A stretch of DNA of 64,000 nt from positions 193,513,939-193,577,938 of the forward strand of contig NC_071355.1 of assembly GCF_943734655.1 (NCBI RefSeq), in the 5' to 3' direction. Source of the DNA: Sabethes cyaneus (lineage: Eukaryota; Arthropoda; Insecta; Diptera; Culicidae). The translations under genes and the position numbers were made by a program. This document shows, piece by piece, positions 11,242 to 21,934 of the stretch. The notes under the pieces are model-generated. The model was not told the DNA's origin. It did no database searches and worked only from the letters and a program-made list of their open reading frames with translations. Numbering within the stretch: the stretch's first letter is position 1; every line of letters begins with the position of its first letter.

Positions 11242-11467
11242 GATGCTGTTACTTTTTACGATAATTACCGCTATTTGCTTATTCGCGTTGATAGTATCGA
11301 TGGCCTCATTTTCCATCCGGTACCTTTATCTTGACGAGCAATTTTTGTTCTCACTGATGGATATCGTCTTTGGAATGGAAACGATAAGTAGAATGACCGT
11401 CGTTCCGGAAGTAATTATCGTTAGTTACACTTTCGCTCTTATTGTTATTATGTTGCACACTGGCTAA
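11242..11467 (+). CDS. Possible hydrophobic polypeptide fragment (weak)
   Basis: From the first ATG at 11242 the frame encodes 74-75 residues, largely hydrophobic, with two stretches able to span a membrane (starting MLLLFTIITAICLFALIVS, and near the C-terminus VIIVSYTFALIVIML). The frame is open back to about 11129 without an ATG. It could be a piece of a membrane-protein exon or chance. No family was recognised, and there is no clear splice acceptor upstream. Confidence 0.2.
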
Positions 11468-11729
11468 ATTCCAGCAACCGCCAACGCAACCCCAGGATGC
11501 TGGAGAAATCGAGAAACTTTCCTCTGAAATCAGTGCTCTGGCAGGAAGAACGTTTTCAACTATTAAGCTCTTGTTGTAATCGGCTTACTTATTTTGGCAG
11601 AGACCATGGAAAATGCGAATGATTTTCTTTTCGGTTAAGACCGAAACAATTGACTCAGCATAAAAGAAAGGGTGCGCTACGAAAAAGTTTACGTAAGCAT
11701 CAGCTTTTTGGTCGATAATTAGAGCCTTG

Positions 11730-11954
11730 TTATTGAATCGCCTCTGCCATCTCAACTAGTTTATAAGCATCAGTAAAGTTTCGCTCGGAACATAAACCTC
11801 TGAAAGTGATTGACCCCGTGCTATCGCTAGCTACTGCTACTACTTGATGGCAGCGCTCGGTCCAGTTACGGTTGAACGATCCCGTACCTAAAACAAGAAA
11901 TGCCAATAATAAGCAAATTAAAAATTTCCCGATTGAATTTAAATGAGTTTGCAT
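11730..11954 (-). CDS. Candidate small secreted protein, 74 aa
   Basis: A single uninterrupted frame with a true ATG encodes 74 residues. Residues 1 to about 26 form a convincing signal peptide: polar start, K10, then the core FLICLLLAFLVLG and small residues G-T-G-S. The predicted mature peptide is about 48 residues, with cysteines at 35 and 55 that could pair and an acidic C-terminus (LVEMAEAIQ). Upstream on the minus strand an arthropod initiator TCAGTT lies at 11968-11963, which would give a leader of about 12 nt. The -3 base is a purine. No polyadenylation signal was found nearby. I do not recognise the family, and chance cannot be excluded. Confidence 0.4.
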   Translation of the reverse strand: MQTHLNSIGKFLICLLLAFLVLGTGSFNRNWTERCHQVVAVASDSTGSITFRGLCSERNFTDAYKLVEMAEAIQ

Positions 11955-12084
11955 TTCTCCCGAACTGACGCGCCGCCACGCCGCCTCTGCTTTCCTTTCC
12001 TCTACTGTACGTTCAAAAATTCAGCTCTATTCATCTAGTGGCATGTGTCAAGATTTTCATGCACCCAAGTTATTTCTTGTTTTC

Positions 12085-12371
12085 TTCCAGATGTGTTTCG
12101 AAATGTTTAAACGTGAAAATTAGGTGCAAGAGTGATGTAAAAGCAGCTAAATCGTTTAAAATGGTGAAGAGTAAAAGTCCGAGTACGCTGCCCTGGAGTA
12201 AATCAGAAAAAATAGGAATGCATAAAAGTGAGCGGATTTTAGCACAATGCAAGTGGTGCGCTCTCTCAGATATAAGATAACCCATTCGATCATGCAATCC
12301 TGAAAGCCTGCGTGCTTCAAGCAGTCGATAACTAGAATGCGAGGTGAAGTGACACAAGCTTTTCTAATCAA
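12085..12371 (-). pseudogene. LINE (Jockey-like) RT fragment, 3' part
   Basis: On the minus strand two overlapping frames give LKHAGFQDCMIEWVILYLRE and LQGSVLGLLLFTILNDLAAF. These correspond to the segment before, and including, the PQGSxLGPLLFxIFINDL motif of non-LTR reverse transcriptases. There is a frameshift between them, and the FADD box is not readable. The preceding part of the same domain lies next to it at 12435-12960 on the opposite strand. Confidence 0.65.
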
Positions 12372-12434
12372 CTAATCGTCTCGTTTCGACTTCCTAGAGC
12401 AAAGGTGAGATGGCGCGCATGAAATTAGTGGTGG

Positions 12435-12960
12435 TTGACCTTGGATTGCATACCTATGATCAAAAAACGCACACCGAATAATGTGGTGTACAAAGGATGT
12501 GTTTCCTGTTCGGTCAAAGAAGTTACCAATCTGTTTGCTGATTTCTTCAGAAGCGTGTTCCGCACCAGTTCGCCCGCATCCAAACCGGAACGATTTCGTC
12601 TGGTACCATCATACGATGTGAACATCCCGAGCTTCCGTTTCTCGGTTAGGGGTGTATTTGAAGTGCTGAACGATTTAGATGAAGGAAAATGTCCTGGAGG
12701 AGATTGATTGACTCCATTGCAGTAGAACTGGCTGCACTGATATCATATATTTTTAATCGTTCCCTTGCTAACTGTTCGTTCCCGTCCATTTGGAAAACTG
12801 CTAAAATGGTCCTAATTTACAAAGCAGTAAGCATTCAACTGACCGATAAATATCGTGCAATGTCGATACTTTGTTGCTTGGGCTTCGAAACAGTCGTGCA
12901 TCGTTTCCTGAGTCCATCGTTGGCTTCGAGGTATGACGCTGCACAGTAGTCCAAAAGGGC
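12435..12960 (+). pseudogene. LINE (Jockey-like) RT fragment, 5' part, inverted
   Basis: Plus-strand frames read KGCVSCSVKEVTNLFADFF (12496 onward), then, after a frameshift near 12700, IAVELAALISYIFNRSLANC, FPSIWKTAKMVLIYK and YRAMSILCCLGFETVVHRFL. This is the beginning of the RT domain, and it ends where the minus-strand fragment at 12085-12371 would continue. The two parts are head to head. That is the arrangement left by 5' inversion during target-primed reverse transcription. Confidence 0.65.
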
Positions 12961-13440
12961 GAAAAATGGAACTTTTTTTCTAGTGCCTTTTGTTTTCATT
13001 TTATCATTTATAATCTTCAGCACTTTTGTTCGTATGAATATCCCCCTTAATCTAAAACTGTCAAAAGTTAGTCATCGCTTACTATAATGAAAATAAAAAA
13101 ATAACTTTTTTGTGTTAGAAAATATGGACATAGTTTCCTCGGCAAAGTTGTAAATATTGTGAAAACAAGCAACTTTGCTGATTAAATAAAATTTCTATCT
13201 TTATCGAGTGCTGAACTATAAGGCATATTCTTTAAAACTTCTTTAAAAATTGGTTTTTCATACTTAGCTTTTCTTAGTTGCATTTTACAAGAATACAATG
13301 TTCTAGGCAATTATCGAAGCTCTCAAAATACACGTTTTGGTAGATAACTGCAAATCTCTTGGACCTTTACTTGCTGAGTTATCCCATATTCAAGCTTTGA
13401 ATTTTCATAGCTTCACGACCCTATGGGGTAAAATGGAGCA
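12961..13440. repeat. Repeat unit A of a tandem pair
   Basis: This unit is homologous to 13441-13900. Shared order: cggcaaagttgtaaatatt-like, tttctatctttatcgagtgc, a middle tttaaaaatnngtttttcat word, gttgcattttacaaga, ttctaggcnattat, and gcaaatctnttggacctt. The offset is about 490 bp. Divergence is considerable, so this is an old duplication. No coding capacity is seen. Confidence 0.6.
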
Positions 13441-14116
13441 AGTGGATTTATGAAATCAGTGCTTCAGCTTAAAGCTAAAATCGAGTACTATAAACCTGTC
13501 TGGATTTCGCTTATCCCCAATCACCCAAATGAGAGTACGGCAACGACACGTTTTATGTGTCTCGCGTTCGCTACAGGTTCGATACACGTCCATTTTTTTG
13601 TGTTCGTCGATAGACACATGGTTTCTTCGGCAAAGTTATAGAAAATATAAAGGTACACATTTTTGCTAAAGAATTGACATTTCTATCACTATCGGGTGCA
13701 GAGCTATAGAGCAGTTTCTTTGGAAATTCTTTAAAAATAAGTTTTTCATATTTAGCGTATCTTGGTTGCATTTTACAAGAGTATATGGTTCTAGGCGATT
13801 ATTGAAAGACTCAAAACACATGTTTTTGGAGAAGCTTGCAAATCTTTAGGACCTTTCCTTACAAACTTATCGCTTTTTTAAGCTTTATTTTTCCTTAATT
13901 TCACGAGCCAAAAGCCATAACTTTGTAAGGAAAGGTTCTAGAGATTTGCAACCTTCTTTAAAAGCATGTGTTTTGAGTCTTTCAATAATCGCCTAGAGCC
14001 ATAAACTCTTGTAAAATGAAACCAAGATACGCTAAATATGAAAAACTTATTTTTAAAGAATTTCCAAAGAAAATGCTCTGTAGCTCTGCACCCGATAGAG
14101 ATAGAAATGTCATTTC
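13441..14116. repeat. Repeat unit B with inverted partial copy (fold-back)
   Basis: Unit B (13441 to about 13870) is followed, after a spacer of about 50 bp, by its own inverted copy (about 13920-14116). The arms of about 195 bp have matching words such as ctaggcgattattgaaagac and its complement, and are about 90% identical by eye. The result is a long imperfect hairpin next to the direct copy at 12961-13440. Confidence 0.65.
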
Positions 14117-14700
14117 TCATTGGTACGGAGTATACTTGAATATGCAGTACCAGTGTGAGTACCTTATTACGTCTCGCACGCCTTCAAGTTAGAACAAATC
14201 CAAAACACTTAATACGGTTCGCCCTTCATCAACTCCCTTGGACTAATCCTACCTACAGAGTTGCCTCCATATACCTCTCGCTGTTTTCTGTTTAAAATTG
14301 CAACGAGTGCATATCTTTGACGTGCTCACAAACGGCAGAGACTGTTCATTACTTGCAAGCATTAATAAAATTACTCCAGCTTGCATTCTCCAAACTAATG
14401 ATGCACTTCTGTTGCCACTCAATAGAACAAACTATGTGTACAGTAACCCATTCAGTGCCTGCATTTGTGCTTTTAACGTTGTCCACGATCAGTTTGACTT
14501 TCATATTAGCAGGAACGATTTTGTAAATAGAATTAAAAATATAATTTAAGCAACAGTCTGTGCGAATATTTTCTAAGACAAAGAATCAATAAATAAACAG
14601 ATTGATACTGTCCGCGCAAGGTTATGGCCAAACGTGAACAAACCTAGCTTTATATTTTATATAAAAATGGACACTGATGTAGCCTATACAAGGTTGCGGA
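14117..14700. other. No gene recognised
   Basis: AT-rich DNA. Open frames of up to 83 codons (14298-14549, plus) lack recognisable features. Confidence 0.35.
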
Positions 14701-16095
14701 GGAATCTCTCCAAGCAGTGCCTAGCAGTGTAGCTCGAGACTCATACGCCTCCGCCACTCTCCGCATTCAGTTTGTACTCAGCCAAATATCGTACGCAGCA
14801 CCTTCCGCTCGAACACGACAAGGGCGCGTATGTTCTCCGTGAACAGCGTCACAGCTTCAAGTTCATAAAGAACTACCGGTCTGATAAAGGTTTTGTACAT
14901 TGTCAGTTTCGTACGGCAGCGTATGCTTCTTGAATGTAGCATTTTGCGAAGGGCCAAATAGGCCCGATTTCCCGCTTGAATGATCCGCTGGATCTCTTTA
15001 CTAGTGTTGTTGTCCACGGTCACCAGTGATCTGAAACACACGAATTCATCTACCACTTCTAGTTCGTCTTAGTCACCGCTTACCGTCATGTATTTGATGT
15101 TGAACAACATGCAAGATAAGCCGTCATCTTGTCTCAACTCTCGCCGCATCTCAAAGGGATTCGAGCGTGTTCCCGAGATGTGCACAAAACACATCACCAG
15201 ATCCAATGTAGCTTTGATCAGTCGCGTCAGTTTATCCGAAAAACCGTGCTCGTGCATTATCTGCCATAGGTGGTCTCGACTGACTGTATCGTATGCTGCT
15301 TTGAAATCAATAAAGATGTGATGCGTGAACACGCTGTACCCCCGACATTTCTGCAAGATCTACCGGGTGGTGAAAATTTGGTCCGTAGACGCGCGAGCCC
15401 CCATGAAACCCGCCTGATAATTCCCTACGAAACCTTGTGCTATCGATGACAGCCAGGAGCCGGCGTAACAGGATCTGGGAGAGCCGTTATGCCACGATAG
15501 TTGCAGCAGTTAAGCTGGTCACCCTTTTTCTAGATGGGACAAACCACTGTTTCCATCTATTCCTCTGGTAGCTTCTCCTCCTCCCAAATCATCATGGAAA
15601 TTGCCCAATGTTGAGCCATTGTCAGCGTTTCTCGGCTATCTTCATAAAGCTCTACCGATAGACGATCCTTACTAGTAACTTTGTTGGTCTTCAGCAACCC
15701 GATTTCTCGTTTGACTTCTTGAAGATCTGATGCTGGGGCATTACTATCTTCCATGGGCACTCCTAGGTTAACTTCCGTACTGCCTCGTTCTGAAACTTCG
15801 CCATGCAGATGGTCATTGAAAAACTGCTTCCACCTGTCGACCACCTCGCGCTCGTTTATGATTAGATTCCTTCCCTCGTCCCCCCGCATGTCAGGCTTCG
15901 GTGTGTAGTCCTTTCTAGAATCGTTCACCTTCTCGTAAAACTTTAATGTCATCAGCTCGAAACAGTTGTTCTAATTCTTTACGATCTCTGTCCTCCTTTT
16001 GGGGCTTTTCTCAGGATCATGATTATCTAGTTGCCAGATGTTTATCCGAGGAGGACGGCTTCGAAGTGCCTGGTAGACAGTTGATAGTTTTGAGC
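14701..16095 (-). mobile_element. LINE copy 2, same family as 5140-9015
   Basis: Minus-strand order: linker (15952-15557; FYEKVNDSRKDYTPKPDM and related words), RT fingers/palm start (15356-15069; IFIDFKAAYDTVSRDHLWQI, GTRSNPFEMR, LRQDDGLSCMLFNI), then directly KYMTVSGD and the C-terminal region (15056-14778; DEFVCFRSLVTVDNNTSKEI, MYKTFIRPVVLYELEAV). The RT palm between LLFNI and TKYM, with the FADD box, is deleted. Stops and frameshifts are present. The deletion differs from that in copy 1. The 5' end is truncated near 16095, inside the linker. Confidence 0.75.
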
Positions 16096-16195
16096 GCACA
16101 TATACTGCTACTTAGTAGCCAGACAACGCCCGATGGTGGTACCAAGACTGATATAGCCACACGGATCAGGAAGGTCAGGGGTGCCAGGTAAGAGT
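16096..16195 (+). pseudogene. Short plus-strand LINE RT fragment
   Basis: The frame reads SSQTTPDGGTKTDIATRIRK, the motif found just after the RT palm in RTE/BovB-like elements (a YLGS...GG...DI..RI.KAR pattern). It is about 30 codons long, then diverges. It is an isolated fragment. Confidence 0.45.
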
Positions 16196-17035
16196 ACGAG
16201 TAAAATTATGTACTTCATTTTTTAATTTATCAAATACATATTTTTGGGTTTTATGCTTCTTGTAAGACAATCGTTTCAACTTTACTTTTTACCACAGCCT
16301 ATACCTTCAACTCAGGTGCTGTTTTCCCTCTTATTTAGCAGTCAGATTCCATTTTCGCTTGAACACTTGCAGTTCCCCCCTTCTTCTTCAGTGTATCTTT
16401 TCAAAGCGCAGTGACGCCATTGTCGTTGTACCACTGCACTACAGGCAAAGCAAACCAAAAAAACGGACGCAATGAATCTGAAAATAAACGGCCTGCAGGC
16501 AAACAAAATATAAGCAATTTTATGTAAAAAATCTCAGAAGAACCGCCTGGATTAGAGAGTTTAGAGTTTAGAGCACAGGAATTTTATTTGATTGAGTTCC
16601 CGTTTAGTATGGTCGGTTTGGTCAACCAAAATAGTTTCTGTGCTCTAAACTAAATGGGATAAGCGCTATTCGTTTCTGCGAACTTCTTTACACAAAATTA
16701 TTAAGTGTTTAATTTTGCTTTCTCAAAGCCTTGTTTGGTATAGTCCAATAAAGGTTAAAAAAATGGTAAAAGCGCAATCTTGTTTAAACAAGTCAGAAAA
16801 AGGCAATCAATCTCATGCTGCTCCAGCAATGGCAGTATCCTCTTCTAAAGGCGCTTCTTTGGATAAAATTTCGGATACGAAAACGTTACTTTTCAGTCGA
16901 CATTAGTCCGAAAATGAACGCAGTACGTTTAATCATCCAATATAACACAACCGTATTTCGTCTGCAAACCCTTGCAGAAACTTGCTGCTATTGTATACAC
17001 TCCTACAAGATCGAGCATAACCGCCTAAAAATCTG
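16196..17035. other. No gene recognised; small repeat fragments
   Basis: A pair of short inverted words (tttagagcacaggaa near 16565 and ttctgtgctctaaa near 16637) and a segment at 16660-16750 similar to 50985-51065 (tctgcgaacttcnttacaca) are visible. A 63-codon frame at 16715-16906 has no recognisable domain. Confidence 0.35.
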
Positions 17036-17039
17036 AGTC

Positions 17040-18480
17040 CTACGAATGGATAGGGAAACACCTAAAAATGCATCCATCCGGACGGTTTCTTGGATAGTGA
17101 AGTCTTTCAAGGAGACCCAGAGGACCCAGTGGTGACCAGGCACTGACAGAAAGTCGAAAACAACTGAACCAACTGAAGACTTGGAAGGCGTTGAATCATT
17201 TCAAGCGTCCATGGATGGTTTCATCCGGTATGTCCGAAGAACGATGAAACGTGTCTACTTCTACGTTTTCAAAGTCCGGAAGGCATCGAACCGGAACGAC
17301 AAACAAAACACGGTGGCCAAATCCCGCGCCAGAAAGCTATACCGATAGTCGGCATCCTTATGGACGACGAGACTTACACTAAGGTGAACATAAAGCAGTC
17401 GTTGGAGCAAGAATGAATGGCATTGCCATATCATGGTTGGTCATTTCTGAGGAGGTAAGAGAGAAGAAGGTGAACAAATTTACCAATAAGTCACAGAACT
17501 GAAGCGGAAGCAGAAATCCATACAGGTACATGCTACTTTCTACAGATACTAGCGAACCTGGCGGTAGCGAGTCTCTTTTTTCCACGAAAACACACGAACG
17601 CCTACGAATGCACACGAAAGCATGTGAAAGCTGCTATGCGATTGGCAGCGAGCGTTCTGCTTATATTGCTGTTATTTGCTTCTATGCGAAAACCTTCCCA
17701 AAGAAAAATAAAAACAAAAAAGACTCTGTTACCAGTTTTGATCGTCGAATCGTTCGGACTTCCACTTCTGTTCTGTGAATAAGTTCTTGATTTGGCAAGC
17801 CAACTGTGGATATTGCAAACTGAGCCAGCCGTACATCAGCAACGTACAAATCTACCGGGACGAGCCCCGCTTCCCTTACTGTGGTCTCACAGAGGCGAAA
17901 CGCTGTTTTAGCTGCATTTGGCATAAGGATGGTGCGATGACTTTGTCTGAATTTTGATGCATTTGAGAGTACCGCCTCAGCCGAGCAAAATTCGACAAAC
18001 TGATATATGAGACATTTATAAAACTGGTTATTATCTACAATTTTGCTGAAGAAGGTTTTGCTGTATCTTTTGTAGTTACAGAGTTATAATGCTAGTACCT
18101 CTTTAGTAACTAAATGAACGTTCATTAAGTCACTAAAGAGTTACTAGCATTATAACGCTGTAACTACAAAAGATACAGCAAAACCTTCTTCAGCAATATT
18201 GTAGATAATAACCAGTTTTATAAATGTCTTATACATCAGTTTGTCGAATTTTGCTCGGCTGAGGCGGTACTCTCAAATGGATCAAAATTTAGACAAAATC
18301 ATCGAACCATCCCTGTTTGGCATCCTGCCACTGCACGTGATCGATATTAGACTGCTACAGCTAGATAACAATGTTGTTTTTTACCAGAGGACGTCAACCG
18401 ACAGACCACACTTCGCCCGATTGAGAAGTTATAGGCCATCATGGAGGCCAATTTCCGTGAAACATTTATGGTGTTAGAAA
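17040..18480 (+). pseudogene. ITmD37E-like Tc1/mariner transposase relic
   Basis: In broken frames one reads FKVRKASNRNDKQNTVAKSR (about 17262-17330), then LMDDETYTKV (about 17356-17385) with the first catalytic aspartate, NKFLIWQANCGYCKLSQPYI (17778 onward), and after an interruption ASCHC and RPIEKL(stop)AIMEANFR (about 18325-18455). This is the domain order of the mosquito ITmD37E transposases. Many stops and frameshifts show it is dead. A fold-back element at 17935-18304 sits inside it. Confidence 0.65.
17935..18304. mobile_element. Loop-free fold-back element (hairpin)
   Basis: The two halves are reverse complements around the palindrome gaacgttc centred at 18120/18121. Each arm is about 184 bp, roughly 93% identical by eye, with essentially no loop. 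Arm words include gagtaccgcctcagccgagc and its complement. The element splits the transposase relic at 17040-18480, so it arrived later. A single-arm relative is at 51631-51765. Confidence 0.75.
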
Positions 18481-20249
18481 AACTAGGACATTCGATAGAC
18501 TAATAAGTAGAAACCAAACCAAACTGAAATTTATTCTCTGATAGTTTGAAGAAAATCTGACCTTAAATAAATTTTGGGTAGCCAGTTTTTAACTACTACT
18601 TGACTACAATGACTTCACTTCTATGTTAATTTATTCGTATTAGAAATTAACAGTTGTGAAATATAAACTAGAATGAGACAACTCTTCCTGTTCTCTCGAG
18701 TGTTCCTCGATATAGCCAAAGCTCGCATAAGTTTTCTCTGAGTTTGAGTTGTATGTTCACTTCAGAATGCCATTTAATTTGTCATGTTGTTCAAGTTAGA
18801 TCAATTTTGACAACTGACCGAAACAACACGTCTGAACCTGTTTGTAAACAACAACCGGTGACGGATGGGTTACGCCCAAGCATTCAAGTAAATTAACTCC
18901 ATTGCTTTTCTTGAAGTAAAAATAGTAAAAAACGAGTAGCCTGAAAAGCGAAGAACCCGTGTCACCTCGCCGCCGGTCGAGATAGCGAAGTTTGCTCTTT
19001 CTTAGAGTGCAAAATTAATTTATTTCACTCCCCCTTTCGGCAAGCCACCACCACCACCACCATTTCCACCCGTGCAAGTTGAACTCACTCTACCCACGAG
19101 AGCAGTATATAAACCGACTGTTTTGCTTAACGGCCTTAAGAAATAACTTGTTTTCGGGATATTTCAAAGCGCAACATAATAGATCTAGAACGAACAATTC
19201 GAAAACAATACAAAGTTTTATGTACCTACAAAAAAGCTACTCACGACACATTCTTCGACTTTAAATTCTCTTCTGTATGACTGGAATTTAAGCAAATGCT
19301 TGCAAGGAATAAAGACGGGGAGTTTCCATTGGTTGTAGTTTTCCTTTATGGGTAAAAACGAACAGGGATGAAACCGGCCGTCCGAAAGAATCTTTTTGTG
19401 TGGTAAAAAGTGTTATGACCTCTTCAAAGAAGGTTTAAATTTTTCCAAAATGAAACCAGTACACAAAATTTAAACAAAATATCGAAATGCTTTTAAATCT
19501 TGACTGTACTTTTTTCCTCAAATTGCCGATAAATAAGAGAAACTAAAGCGGTAAACTACAAAACAACAAACAATAGAGTATCAAGTGCTAAAAAAATGAA
19601 TAGATAGAACAACACTCTAATAACGAAAAAATAATGAGAAAAACTTAAATAAACAAGGACAAAGTTGATAAAGAATCACCTAAAATTCACAAAACCTCCG
19701 GCAAATTTAAAAGCAAACTTTTCCGAAACAATTTAGACAAAATTTAAAGAAAAACAAAATGAAAGTAGAAACTGAGACAAAATGCAAACGCCAATGTCAG
19801 GGTACAAAATTGACACGAAAATGAGTGCTTTCCTGTTTCAGTCGCATTATATTATGCACATGTTAGCAAATCATCTCAGCAATTCAGAAAAAAAATGCTT
19901 CATATTACAACAGCGCCTCGTTCTCAAACTTTCAATCACAAATCATCCATACTGTAAAAACCTGCATACAGTAGATGCCAACCCTGTCTGTACCCCTTAG
20001 CATAAGCCACATTGCCCGACCCTCTCGTACCACACTCAGCATAGTTTTTCTCCTATTGTTGCTACCATCGACCAACTGTGCAGATTCTTTTTCCTTCCTG
20101 CAAGGATCGGCAACTACATACAGTGCACTCCTCATCTCCGGCAGCGATTTACCAATACCATACCAACCGCAAAATCCTGTGCACATACAATCATAAACCC
20201 GGTACGTAACCCGGGAAGAAGGGGTCTGCCAAAGGATATCCCTCAAATT
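18481..20249. other. Unique-looking AT-rich DNA, no gene recognised
   Basis: No known repeat and no convincing ORF. A (CCA)n microsatellite of about 18 bp lies at 19045-19063. The region just upstream of 20250 (a block of CCAACC, CCGG and similar words from 20000 onward) may be promoter DNA for the putative first Oli exon. Confidence 0.35.
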
Positions 20250-21232
20250 TCAGTTTCTTGAGCGACCGACCGTGTAGTGCGGTGATGCTAGTTTTCCCTT
20301 TTCGGTTGTTGCTCTAACTTTTACAAAACATTGCACACCGTGATCGTTTGCTACCGGGCTAGATAAGTTTAGTGTTTACAATACAGTTTTCAAGCTTCCA
20401 TCGCGTCGGAGTGGTTCCTGCAGCACAAAACTGCCACCGAAGCGACAAGTATTTGATCAAGTATTAATTAATTAAAACAAATAGCAAACTAATTAATTTT
20501 GGTTCTTCTCTGCGCACCGGAGCAGCCAAGGGCTCTCTTGACGACGGGCCTGATGGATGGAAAACGCGGATGAAAGCCAAACAACAATTCAAGCGAATGC
20601 AAACATCCCTTATTACTTCGTTTGTTCGTCATTTGTTTGTGTGCGCGCGTGTGTAGGTGCGCTCTCCCAGGAGCTTTCGTTTAAATGCCCTAAAATATAT
20701 CGCAACTACAGCTGACAGCAGCGCCATCATCGGAAATCAACTGAAATTACGGCTAGGAACAATTACAAAACAGAAGAGCGCAGCCACCGCAGGTTCACAC
20801 AAACCACAGAATATCGCCATCAATGGTGGAGGTCGTTAGGGACAACGACGCGAGACACTACGAGCAGAAATCGTAATCGAAGCAGAGGATAGAAGATTTG
20901 CTGCGAAGAAAACTCCACCACTTCGGCATAATCGACGGCGGACTGAGTTTTCGAAACTAACGATCTGAATTTAAGTTCACCGGAAAAGAGTATCCCGTCG
21001 AAAAGTGGCTGACAACTTTTCAAGTGTTTTGTGACGCGAGCATCAACACCACCCCCCGAGAGTTGCCACCCAAAAAGGTTGAACGGGCGTCAGAGAAACC
21101 AGTGAGAGCTGGAGGATGAAATACTGTACCGCTCGCTGAGCTGTTGCGATTCGGAAGACTTTCGTGCATCATACAATTTCGTCCTGGGATAGATAATTTC
21201 GACAAAACAGATAAAGGAGTTTCTTCTAAGTG
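20250..21232 (+). promoter_or_regulatory. Candidate TSS and non-coding first exon of Oli
   Basis: A block of about 1 kb, less AT-rich and richer in CpG than its flanks, begins with an initiator-like TCAGTT (20250-20255). It contains no long frame and ends at a good splice donor, AAGTG|GTATGT (21232/21233). The next good acceptor before a coding exon on this strand is at 26248, directly upstream of the Oli start codon. The simplest model is a long 5' untranslated exon of Oli separated by a ~5-kb intron. This is inference from composition and splice consensus; another gene's leader is possible. Confidence 0.4.
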
Positions 21233-21934
21233 GTATGTATTTGCTCTGTATATTTTAATTATTAGTTGTGTTTTTGAGTAGTTCTACAGCATCATTTTAG
21301 TCGATAATTGTGTTATCATCTGATTCCATTTTCCGTGGCATTTAAATCACGAAGGGTAGTTTATCTCTCGTGAGAGCATCAGTGGTGAATATAGTGCTGC
21401 CTCTACTGGTGAAAACTCTAAGCATGAACATGGCACACTGCCATCTTTGTGTAACTGCTTAGATTCCAATAAGAAATATGTGTCCTCTATATTGAAATGT
21501 TGCAAACTAATACTATGGCCACATGCACATGGGACTATCTTCAACCGAAAAATTTTTAATCCTCATGTCTCCTATATCAAAATTAATGGTACTGTACCTG
21601 TAATTACACTTTTGGCTCAATCTCAAACGCGATAAAATTATGACGCTTAAAATATCGTCAATCAGCTAACGTTTTCCACACATTAATAGTTTTTTTTGAC
21701 ACTCTGTTTATCAGTCAATTCACACTTGACAGTAATACAAACGAAATAATGTATTTTCGGACCAGACTGTCGCTAATTCTTTCTTACTTTGAAAATTACT
21801 GTATCACGTCACATGCATGAATATTCTGTCAGCTCCTTTTTCGTATAAGACGCTAGTTTTGAAAAAAATCTTTGTAGTATGTGGATACAATCGGCCGAAA
21901 GATAGGGTTGATAGCCCACCTTTTTATAGCTGTT
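21233..21934 (+). other. Putative Oli intron 1, proximal part
   Basis: AT-rich DNA without recognised repeats or genes, lying just after the candidate donor. Short frames on both strands overlap. Confidence 0.3.
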
